NCBI GenBank assembly: GCA_000469685.2 | Contig: LS997566.1 | Span: forward strand, 14,200,118 to 14,264,117 | Direction: 5' to 3' | DNA length: 64,000 bases | Origin: Haemonchus contortus | Taxonomy: Eukaryota > Nematoda > Chromadorea > Rhabditida > Trichostrongylidae | Notes under the pieces: generated by a model | Database searches by the model: none | What the model saw: the letters and a program-made list of their open reading frames with translations, nothing else | Told to the model about the DNA's origin: nothing | In this document: in pieces, positions 1 to 10,500 of the stretch | How the letters are laid out: each line of letters opens with the position of its first letter | How positions within the stretch are numbered: the first letter of the stretch is position 1 | Position numbers and translations under genes: made by a program

Positions 1-2692
1 GACTTCGCCTCTCTGTCGGAAAGTATGTTCTGACATTGATCGTCATTTGAAGAAATTTCTATCTGCTTTCGAAAACCGCCTCGGAAAACAAATCTCTATG
101 AAACGCCTTCACCTCTACCTCCGGTGCAAACTTAATTCTAAGTCATCCCTGCCTATCCTAGTAGACCAGAACGGCCCTAAGCTTTATAGTGATCACGCTA
201 AGGCGGAATCTTTCGGAAGATATTTTGCTAGTGTTTCCTTGGATTCTAATTCATCCGTTAGCCAGATGGAGTATTGTCCAATCCATATCCGAAACAACAT
301 CCCAGATATCATGTTTTCCACCTCTGACGTCCGCTCTGTGCTGAAAAATCTAAAAACATCTGCTAGTGAGCCCTTCGACGGAATTCCTCAAATTCTTTTC
401 AAGAAGTGTCACAATTCTCTATGCAAACCTCTTGCCCATTTGTTCAACATATCGTTTCTTTTAGGAGAGGTACCCCAGCTTTGGAAGAATGCCATTGTCA
501 CTGCCATTCCCAAACAATCTAAAGCCACCAAAGTTAGCGAGTTTAGGCCTATCAGCCTCACCCCCACGGCTGCCAAAGTGATGGAGAAGTTGATTTTTGA
601 TAAACTTTCATCATGGTTTGATAAATTTCTTCTGATTCCCGTTGAGCAGCATGGTTTCCTTCCCGGTTCTTCTACCTGTACTAATCTCCTTGATACTTGG
701 TACGATGTTTGCCGGGCAGTCAACAATGGCAAGTCAGTGGATGTTATCCATCTGGACCTCTCGAAGGCTTTTGATAAAGTTTGTTACCCGAAGTTGATCA
801 GTAAATTGGAGCGATATGGTATTCGAGGCAAATCTCTTAACTGGATAAAGGCATACCTTTATGGAATGAGCTTGACTGTTCGTGTTGGCAGTAGTTTCTC
901 TAAGAGTTATGCTCGCACCAGTGGTGTGCCGCAAGGAGGAGTATTGTCTCCGCTACTCTTTCTGATTTATACAATTGAGCTGCCTCAGCTTCTCAAAACT
1001 TGTAGTGAAATTCACGTACAAGTATATGCTGACGACATCAAAGTTTATGCTGCCTATGATGATACGAATGGTGAAATAGTGCAGCAAGCGCTTCGGTTGT
1101 CGGTGGAAAGAATGAATTAGTGGGCTTCATCATGGGATATTCCATTGAATCTCAACAAATGTTTGGTTATGCATTTCGGTAATGCCATTGCAAATGATTA
1201 CGTGATCAATGGTATATGTCTCCCATATACTGAGTCTAATAAAGATCTCGGAGTTATTTTCGACACTAGCTTGAGGTTTTCCAGCCACATCGACAGCGTC
1301 GTTAGGAAAGCTCTGGCTGTTTTGTTCCTGATCATGAGAAATACGAGGTGCTCTGATTCATCCATAGTATTACGCCTGTACAAAACATATGTACTGCCTC
1401 ACTTAGAGTATTGCTCACAAGTGTGGAGTCCTTTCCTCAAAAAAGACATTGAAAAGCTCGAAAGAGTCCAACATGTATTCACTCGAATGTTGTGGTATAG
1501 GTCCAAGCCTGGTGTAGCCATTCCCCCGTACCGCGTTCGGCTGAAATCTTTATCGCTCCATTCGTTGCAGTATCGACGAGTAATGTCGGATCTAGTGTTC
1601 TGTTTTCGCGTTCTTCGAAAAGAGTTGAGGTTATCTGTGAGTAAGTACTGGACTTTCAGACCAACTAGCGAAAGACTAGGTGGGTTCAATCTTCACTACG
1701 CCCCTATATACGCGAAGAACCATTCCTTAGTGTTCAATAACCTTTTCAATCCTTGTGCCAGGTGGTTCGAGCTTCTGCCGCCCCAAGTACTTCAAGCGCC
1801 AAACAGTAAGATATTCAAGAGAAGACTGAGGAAGCTCGACCTCTTGTGCACCTTAGGTATTCCAGAAGTTGTCTAGACCTTGTCATATTTCTTTTTGACA
1901 TTTCAGTTACATCTAGCGATTACCGTCCTACTGATCCATGTGCGACGTTCACATGCACATCTCTGGAACGATTCATCAGGATCGATTCTCAATTACGCCC
2001 TACTTGAGCATTTTCTTTTCGTTTGTGGTATCTCTTATCTTTCCATATTGTTTCTTCCTCAGATTCTTTCAGTTTGTATTGCAAATTGCATTTCTTTCTT
2101 TATTCTTTATTTTTATTACTTCTTTCTATTTTTCGTCTCTCTCTTCAGAGCAAGAAGTCGGTTGATTGATGTAGGCTTCCGATGATACTGCGACCTCGTC
2201 TATATGTGTTCCAGCTGTTTGAGGAGCCTGTGAGACGATGAGTCCCCCCCGCTCAAGGTCCTCCTTGGGCTTGTCGCCTTTAGCCTCTGATGCATTTTCA
2301 GTGTGGGGCTGAACTGCTAGCAAGCTTTAAGGCTTCTCTCCCTATGTGTCTTCACACCGTGGATCACTAGCTTGTTGAGATACCTCTTTTTCACAGAGGA
2401 GAGCAGCCTGCATTCACACATAGGAGAGGTCCCTGTGTAATTCTAGCAATGTTCCTTCAGGCGATATTCTTGCTCTGTTTTCTTCGTTCCTTATTTTCGT
2501 AGTCAGATGTTTCGTTCATAACCTCAGGCTTTGTCTTGAGGCTCCCTTACTTTTCTTCCCTCTAAGCTTTCTCGTCTTCTTCTTCTTTTTTGCTGTTGTT
2601 GACATAAGAATTGCTTCAGAGTCCATGCCCTCATGTTGTATGGCACACCATTGGGTGTATTCAAATAAATAAATAAATAAATAAATAAATAT
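1..2692 (+). mobile_element. CR1/jockey-type non-LTR retrotransposon, 5' end outside window
   Basis: This is the 3' part of a non-LTR retrotransposon. It enters at the left edge with an open reverse transcriptase frame (2-1876). A T-rich 3' untranslated region of about 800 bases follows and ends in an (AAAT)n tail at 2663-2690, as is typical of CR1/jockey-clade elements. The element is antisense to the P450 gene next to it, so it may sit in an intron or the 3' flank of that gene. The clade assignment rests on the style of the RT and post-RT domains and on the tail, and was not tested by alignment. Confidence 0.85.
2..1876 (+). pseudogene. Reverse transcriptase of the non-LTR element, one in-frame stop
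   Basis: The frame is open from base 2 to the TAG at 1118-1120 and continues in the same frame to 1876, so one nonsense codon separates two long open parts. The RT core shows the LDLSKAFDKV region near 750-780, the GVPQGGVLSPLLF block near 925-960 and the catalytic YADD box at about 1025. The downstream part has the usual post-RT region with LEYCSQVWSP. The endonuclease would lie upstream, outside the window. With no frameshift and a single stop, this is a young copy, a sequencing error or a very recent pseudogene. Confidence 0.85.
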
Positions 2693-2693
2693 A

Positions 2694-3199
2694 CAGTAGC
2701 GCTCAAAAGTATTCGGCCAAGCCTTTTTGGCCGTAACTTTTTCTCAATGGAGCAAATCGCATGAAATCTTAATATGTTTAGCTGGAGCATATTTTACACT
2801 GTCCAACACTACTTGACTGCAAAGCAGCCATATCCACATACTAATGGGGAGGCGGTGGTACAATATGCTGAAAGCAAGCTTGTGAGTTATTAGTTATTGT
2901 GAGTCTGCAGTTATTTGGACCTTATGTATTGGCATTGGCGCCCGTACACTTTAGAGATGGCAAAAAGGAAAGAAGTTCTGGAAGGGCCATCATTCGTACA
3001 TATTTTCAGTTGATTTTTTGGTGAAACCCTTTTGGATATCTGGAACATGGTCAGATTGCAGGTTAACAGTGGTAGATATTCACACTACACCAATGCTACA
3101 CATATTGAAATTTCGCATGAATACATCAAGTAGGAGAGAAGTTACGACTGAAAACTACAAATGAAAAAGCATTTCGCCGAATACTTTTGAGCGCTACTG
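2694..3199. mobile_element. Tc1/mariner-like MITE, 506 bp
   Basis: The ends are perfect 24-bp inverted repeats starting CAGTAGCGCTCAAAAGTATT (2694-2717 and 3176-3199). They are flanked by TA on both sides (2692-2693 and 3200-3201), the target duplication of Tc1/mariner elements. There is no open transposase frame inside, so the copy is non-autonomous. It landed at the 3' tail of the retrotransposon just upstream. Confidence 0.92.
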
Positions 3200-3519
3200 T
3201 ATGGGAATAGATCGTCTTTAAATTAGATGGTCAAGAAACTAAAAGGACCCAGCAACTGCTGCATAACCACAAGTCTTTCAATTTTATGCTTCTGCCAGTG
3301 GTGATCGAGCTAGAAAGCTAATATAACAGTTGAGTATCTGGCTCTCTAGGTGTTTTAGTTGTCAAACTAACTCTGAAATATCCAATAGTTTTTAAACGAA
3401 ATTGGTCACGAGTGAATGACGGGTCCCATGAGCAACTTTCAACTTATGCCGCTTCGGTACCCCTGAAACCAATTTTGCGGTTCATTGAACCGTTTCCTTC
3501 ATTTTGTGAGTCAACGCAC

Positions 3520-5087
3520 CTTCTTCAAAGAGCCCGAGGAAAAAGCAGGGCTAGAGATCGCTCTGAGGCGTTTCCATCGTACACCTTGTGCTTCAAAGAC
3601 ATGAACTCGAGAATCTTTCTCCACATCACCTCCAATGATGCCACTCTGAAATTGTTTAGTCGGAAACTCGTACGCACCGACTGATTATTAATTTTTACAG
3701 GTAAAAACGGCACCCTTTCCAATCAGACATGGAAATTAAAGAAAAAGTTGTGAGCCTGTATTTACCTTTCGACCGTAGAAATAATCAAACTTTTTTATGA
3801 AAAGTTCGCGGATCATCTCAATATCGCTGACGACAATCGTCCGTCGCAATCCCTCTTGGATACCGTAAACCTTGCCGTAAGTCTGAGACAACATTTTACA
3901 ATCATTGCATAAAATCTGTTATAAAACCAAATAAGCGAGTAAACTACCCATACTAACTTTGGTCCACTCTCGCAAAACCAACCCGACTGGTTTAGATATA
4001 TCTGTCAGCTCATACATGTTTCCCAGAAAAATCATTCCTCGGGGACCCGGAATTCCTCGCCGCTTCCAGTAATCGAGTTGCCAGTAGTAATAGCTGTAAG
4101 TAAGTCTTTCAAACCAAAAAACGTCTCCACCTACTTTATTGACTTCACTTTTCTGTTCTTGGAATTATAGCAGTATTTTGACAGAAAATTCATGAGCGAT
4201 ATTTTTGTTAGCAGCCGATTCCACTGCAGGGTCGCCTGATGACAGCAATTTCCTTGAGGAGTTCTATTTTGTTTCTCCAGCCTGAGCTTAGAAGTCGTTT
4301 GAACAGTTCACGAATAAAATCTCCATTCAAGTGCAGATGCCTCACCTTCATAAGCTTTTTTCTCTTCCTCTTTTTTTCTCTTTATCGTTAGCTATTTGCA
4401 GTTAATTCTTAAGATTTTAAAGGGTATCAATTGAACGGCCGAAAACAAGTGTACTTCCGGCTTTGCAGGCTCTGATAGCAAATGAAGGCGATTCTACTGA
4501 CGAAGTTGTTTTCAACTGGAGAGGCACAGTCAAAACGCACCGAAGCCTGTCCATAAAAAAAATGGTACACAAACTGAAACAAATCAGGACGACGATTTTT
4601 AGTTACTATTAGTATATTGGCGCTTGCTCTTTAGTCATGGATTGTAGTTAAAAGAACTTATCAGAAACCAACTACTCAGACTGAGTGACAGGTTTTCTGT
4701 GTGGGAGTTCTCCTCATTCGAGCCCATTCAGGGCTAGCTTTCGAAATTTTACAAGAGACACACAATGACTTGAGGGGGTCAAAGCAAAGGAGGTGGTTTT
4801 TTCTTCCCAGACAAATCTGAAACCAAGTGAGTGTTTGTTACAAGATTCTAAAGCCTCGGAAAGAATCTATTCCGCGAATTCTTCTCGAGATCATATGAAA
4901 ATCGCCACTTATTGCTTTTGTTACTGTCCCACCTTTCCGGCTCACAGCGCATTCTGGAAAGCTCGGCGAGGAAGCAGAAAGGCATTTGCCTGAACTTTTT
5001 TTTCTAGCACAACCCTTTTCGTAGAATAAGTTCAAGGTACCTTATGAAAGCTAGAAGTGACGACACAGCGATGATAAGCAAAAGCAT
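3520..5087 (-). CDS. Cytochrome P450, N-terminal four exons (partial)
   Basis: P450s are haem mono-oxygenases anchored in the endoplasmic reticulum. Four exons join in phase: 5087-5041, 4093-3958, 3882-3766 and 3645-3520, giving 142 residues. Residues 1-15 are a short hydrophobic anchor (MLLLIIAVSSLLAFI). The proline-rich hinge WKRRGIPGPRG is at 25-35, TYGKVYG at 62-68, and RWKRLRAISSPAF at 123-135. The last holds the C-helix WxxxR motif that contacts the haem propionates (W124, R128). Donors are GTACCT, GTTAGT, GTAAAT and GTGCGT; acceptors include TTACAG, TCTCAG and TTTCAG. The style resembles nematode CYP13/CYP25 proteins. No exon 5 is seen before the MITE and retrotransposon, so the I-helix, ExxR and haem-Cys parts are beyond the left edge or lost. 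Family call sure, subfamily not. Confidence 0.85.
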
Positions 5088-5764
5088 CTTCACAAGAAAA
5101 AGTCAGCCGATGACGAAAGGTGACCACCGTCGTATCGCTAGAGCTATTTATAAAGTTCCAGTCTACGCGGGTCGAAACGCCCCACTAACTTGTAAAATCG
5201 ATCGTGTTGATCAGTAGCAGAAAGCATAATTTGATAAGAATTTTGTGCTTTCATGAGTCGGAAAACATCACATCAAAAGTTCTGCTGTTTGGTCACCATT
5301 TAATTCATTTTTGTTTCTTTAGCCTCCTATCACATCATTTTATCCGCAAAAAAAGTATTTGAAAGATCACAATTCCTACTACGTCAAGCGAATGTATGCT
5401 TACGAATTTTCGAAAGCATAAATGGAATACAGCAGATCCAGATTGAGATGCCTTCCCGAGAAGATGGAAGCTATCAAATCCCGAATTGAGCCTCCAAGTG
5501 AATCTCAGAAATTCTCACAATCAGGTGAATGGTAGCAAATCGTTCCCAGTACAAGTCTAAGTTGTTCCAGAGAGAACGTAAAAAACTGATTATGCGAAGT
5601 GCCGTCACTGTGGATAAGTTGTCACTTCAGGGTGATAGCTGATGAGCTTTCACTCTTTTCCTCTTTTAACTTTTGCTTTTTGTTTGCAAGTATAATATAA
5701 TGACAAATCAGATGGTAGTGGCTGTTTGACTGCGTATGTAGCTTATTCAATGACTTACGGTCAG

Positions 5765-5905
5765 CTTTCCAGATTAGTCTTGTACCAATCGACAGACACA
5801 GGAGGGAAGTAAGGCTTGGTTGTCATAAACGAGTATCGATCCTTGATCCGAACCGTGATCTGTGAGCGTAATAGAGCGCCACTTCTCACTACACCACCTC
5901 TGGCC
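5765..5905 (-). repeat. SINE-like copy, tRNA-type promoter (inverted)
   Basis: Read on the minus strand this starts GGTGTAGTGAGAAGTGGCGC and carries GGATCGATACTC, close to an RNA polymerase III B box. It is followed by a shared stretch with TACAAGACTAATCTGG. It matches the copies near 6913 and 57763. Confidence 0.5.
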
Positions 5906-6912
5906 AGGAGCACGTATAGCGACGACGAAAGAAGGCCATGCTCGCTACCATGATCCTGGCGCATTCTTCGAGAGGGTTAATAATTTGGAATTGGGGAAAT
6001 TTATCGAAATTACTCACCCCGGCTACCACATGGTATTGGAGACTCATTATTGATAATCGTAATGTATGACGGGAACTGTTACAGTGAAAAGGACGGTAAC
6101 CGAGAAAACAGGTGCTATCACTGAAATTATCGTATCGGGGGTGTGATCTGACCGGAACCGTTTTTTATTATGTTTTTGTGATAAGCTGGGAATAGACTAG
6201 TTATGGTGGATCTGCTTTTGAAGTGGGCAACTCAGAGTTATATCTTTTCTGAATCTTTCTAAGTATGTATTCACAAAGGATACACATCCCATACCAATAC
6301 CACAAATTTAATTCTGAATGGCTTTCTGTTCAAGATTCTTAAACAAACCAAAAAAGGGATATAGAGAGCATATGTGCAGGCATGACGTACATCAGCACAG
6401 GCACCGTCTTTGTCAGCGCGAAGAAGGATGTCACCGCTATAGTCGGAAGATTCACTCAAGAGAATGAGAATTTCGCAAGGACATGGTATATCACCTCAAT
6501 CAGTTGAGCCTTGAAAGCCTTCTTCTCCTTGGTCTGTAAGGTTTCTTTCAAGCTTGGAATAACTTTAATTCAGCTATGAAGGGTAGAAACATGCTCAAGG
6601 GCTTTAAGCAATTTTGCAGTAAGCTAATCTCCTGTGTGACGGATCATTCATATACCCGCCCACTAGACTGTACCCTGAGCAATGTCCCGTAAATTGTTTA
6701 CAAGCATTGGCTAAAAATGATTTGTGATTTGTGATGGTAGTTTAACGCTCTTGTGACTATTTTGAAATCAAAATATTATCAGTTGTAGTTCCTGTGCGGT
6801 GGTATGAGCAACCAGCTACAGATGACAGACATATACAAACGCCATGAAAGGGCAATATACATTTCTGCTGTTAGTTCTCAGTATGTTTTATCTATGAAGG
6901 GAAGCAGGGCAG

Positions 6913-7110
6913 AGGTGGTGTGGTGGCAAGTGGCACACTATCATACACGCAGGCTCACTGTTGGAATCCCGGATCGATATCCGCCTAGGCCAGCCAAGCG
7001 TTCCATCACTCCGGTATCGGTTAATCGGTACCAGACTCGTCTAAGAGGATTGAAGAACTGACTTGTACATTTGCTGGCAACCGTAAGTCATTGTATAAGC
7101 CACACGCGCA
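6913..7110 (+). repeat. SINE-like copy, tRNA-type promoter
   Basis: The start GGTGTGGTGGCAAGTGGCAC resembles an A box region and CCGGATCGATATCC a B box. The downstream block with TACCAGACTCGTCT and AAGTCATTGT is shared with the copy at 57763-57965 and with a partial inverted copy at about 58105-58160. Confidence 0.5.
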
Positions 7111-7513
7111 GTCAGTGCGATTCTTAGTGGAAGTGCAATGTGGGGTGTATTCCATTTCATCAGACGGGATCGCTTAGTCCTCAAAAACTCTGTATTTTTA
7201 TCCTTAATGAAGTGAGCTAATGGCAACTCTGTCAGCCTTCCGTGAGTATTTGATTTCTGATGAATTGAGTGATTTCAAAGTAAACTTTATCATGCAAAAT
7301 TTCCATGAAACATATCACAAAGAAGTGGCTGGTAAAACAACGTACATAATTAAGCGATAACCAAAAAAGAGCAATTATTCGTCATGATAAAGCTAGGATT
7401 TGGCCTAGGATCCCTCACCAGGGATTTTTGATATGCAAGTTTCTGCCTAATATGACATTTCATTCAAGCTACTTATCATAATATTGTGATCGAAGCAAAC
7501 AAGAAGGAAGCTT

Positions 7514-10500
7514 TTAGATCTTCGTCTCATGCTCTGAACTGCTCGTCTCTGAAGCTGCCGAACTGTGCGATTTCTTTGGCGAAGAGCTTTTGGAAGAAGC
7601 GGTACTGGACGAAGAGGAGACGGATGAGGAAGAAATACTTGCTGACCGCTTTTTACTGCCTGATACCTCTTCTTCGCTTTCAAAACTACCGCTACCGTAC
7701 TCCTTGAAGTAAATGATATAGGTAGGTGTGCAAACAATAGAGCAAAAATCTTCTTTTACTTGATCTTTATATGTTATTCTCAAGGTAACGAGATGAGGCT
7801 CCCTCTTTCACAGTTGTGCTTTCTAAGGGAGGGCTGAAATCTGTTTTTTTCAAAAGTGTAACGCAAATTTTGTTGCGCCATTTCCCAACGTTACAATGAG
7901 AAGAATAGATGGCTGTGCCAGCCATAGTTCATGTACATAGTCAACTGCCACTGTTACCCACTAGTTTCACTCATTCAAAAAATGCCTCATTATTTACACC
8001 ACTGCAGTACGGAATAGAACAGGAGTGTTGGTTCATATCTGTCATTAACTCCGTTCATGATTGAAGCACTATTCACAGGGCAAACAGAATAGTACACCTA
8101 TGTGAGAGGCACCCAAACGGAAATCCCATATAGGCCTTTTTTGCTACTTTTTTAAGGCTTTTATTTTCTAAAATCCAACATTTTTTGCGCCACCCGGCTC
8201 TATTTCGCAACATGGCTTCCGCTATTTCACTTAAAATATATGCCTCAAAATTATCGCGGAGTGTGCCTTTAATTATGAACCCAAAACCATTGGGATACTT
8301 TGGATATTTCAAGATGACAAAGATGCTCACATTTTCTCCCATTTCGGCATGACCTTTGGATTTGACTGAATAGGTGCCGCCAGATACATCTGAATCGTGG
8401 CGTTCCTTTCGATCTGACGTACTCTTCTGAATGACCATAAATTCTCAACAGAGTGTTTCTGAAGCAAAGGGTTCCCAGTGCCACACCTTGCCGACAGCAG
8501 CTAATCGTTCCTCGTATTTCCTATTAAACTTCTGTTTTTGAGCAATAATCGACTGGCGTTCCATTATCAAAGGCCTTTCAATCACTCTAAATAGAGCAAA
8601 TTCAGGAATGTGACATTCTGTGGATACAGTTGATCGAAACAAACAAGCAATAGGGAACCTTTGTTGCATTTCAGCTAGGAATGCTTCGTAATTCCTCGTT
8701 GTTTCTGCGAAACGCTTTCTGAAATGAAAAGAACTAGTTGTCGGAATCAGATGAGCTGAAAGGCATTTGCAGTGAAGAGCTAGTCTATGACACCTCTTCC
8801 CCTGGCAACTCCACCTCTCACATGTTCCGTTTAGGTTCCTTTGGTTTCGCTCTTTAATGAACGACAAATCGCACCAGGGAGTCGCTATTGACGACAGCTC
8901 TAATGAACAATGCTATACCATTCGCTAGGAGTAGGAGCAGGGGTGTAGTCTTCTTCAAAAATGATGCGGCATTTGGGAGAGTGGTCATCATACTCTTTCT
9001 ATTTCTTTAACTTCGCACCTCTCATAGTTCGTCTTGGATCATTCAAAGAGGGAAAGACTCAAGGGAGAAGCTTGTCAATCAATGTTTGTACCAATCTCAA
9101 TCCTGAAAACAGAATGCATAGCTAGCTCAGGCGAATATCTTTTTGAACGATCACATTCAAAGCCATTATTGGGCCGATTTGATAAAATGGACAAAGTTCA
9201 TTATGAACCCTTCCCAACATATCCTTTCGGTTCTGCACCTACATCACACACCTACATCAACTCAACACCCACATCTTCTCAGCTGTTTTCTTTTCAATTT
9301 CGTCGTTGACATTTGGTAGTGAGCCCATTGAAGAAAGCAGTTTGAGCCGGCTGAGGTCCATTTCATCCCTCCTATCCTCCCAGAACTTCTCTGATCGATG
9401 ACGTTCTGCATCCAGCTCTTTCTGACGCTGCCTGAATCAATCTTCCCAGTTGATTCGGAAATAAAAAGTCCATGGCTTTTCATTCGTAAAACCGACGGTA
9501 TATCAACTACTCACTCCACTTCCCAATCTTAAAGTTATACCGCCAAGAGTATCATGACGTCTTGGACCAGACGAATCTAGTGTTAGCTATAAAATCATTG
9601 TTGATCAAACACCTTATGGCCTCCATTCTAATAGTTGATGAGTGCGTCTGCCGAACAGCGGCACCTCCTTTGGATACTTTCCTTGCATTCTGGGCTCGCC
9701 AACGGGGCGGTGAAGACGATTTGCACTGAAACTCCGTTTTACTACTCCAGTAATGGCTCAAGGAAGAGGCGAGAAAGCACGAAGAAAATATTATAATTCC
9801 CTCACCTGGCGATGCCGAAATGCTTTCGGATCAGTCAGATGAAATGGTTGGGGTACAGTCGTCGGTTTGTGAGGAGCGTTTTTGAGAGCATTTTCCATCT
9901 GAAAGTACTTTGAATAAATGTACAAACGAATAAATGAATAAATAAATGAAAAAATAAAAAGCCCCTTCGTCATTTTCGAAATTTAAGGAATAAATTGTAA
10001 TGATAGATGTACCGAAATACTAACAACATGTATCACTATCTGATACACAAACCAGGGATTTATCTATGCCGACAACTTCCTCTCGACATTATTCAAAAAA
10101 AATGTTCCCACCTTATGATCATAATGGTTTTTTGGCATCACTGCAAATGGGTAACTGTGTAAGAAACGAAAAAAATAGAGTTCTACTAGAATTTCCGGGA
10201 ATAAAAAAGCTCCAAATATAAGTGAATGCTCAGAGAAGTTCATCTACAGAAGAAACTTGCTTGAGTTGCAAATGTCCCATGCAAATTCCACTTTGTGGGC
10301 TTATGAGGCTATTAAATCCATAGTTGAAAGTTTCAAATGCATTTGCAATGTTGATGCTGAGAAATGTCTTCCTCTACACTCCATATGGAACCAAAACTCA
10401 ATGATCTGGACTTTTTGTCTCCAGAAATAGTCAGGTCGTCGGTATTCTCCCCCGAACACGGCATCGCGCTCACCGCACCCGCCGCGTATCGCAGAATTGC

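Larger units (their letters stand above)
5088..7513. other. Intergenic stretch between P450 start and FAM161-like gene end
   Basis: Apart from two SINE-like copies (about 5765-5905 and 6913-7110), no gene is evident here. The first few hundred bases upstream of 5087 should hold the P450 promoter. Short open frames are not supported by splice signals or coding bias. Confidence 0.4.

Noticed and set aside
7447..7737. 96-codon minus-strand frame rich in basic residues overlapping the last FAM161-like exon.
   Set aside because: It is an out-of-frame reading of the Ser/Glu-rich terminal exon.
8459..8486. A 28-base intron giving an attractive C-terminus after VGK.
   Set aside because: It is shorter than a usable nematode intron. 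A 60-base intron ending at 8427 keeps phase and leads to the Ser-rich exons 14 and 15.
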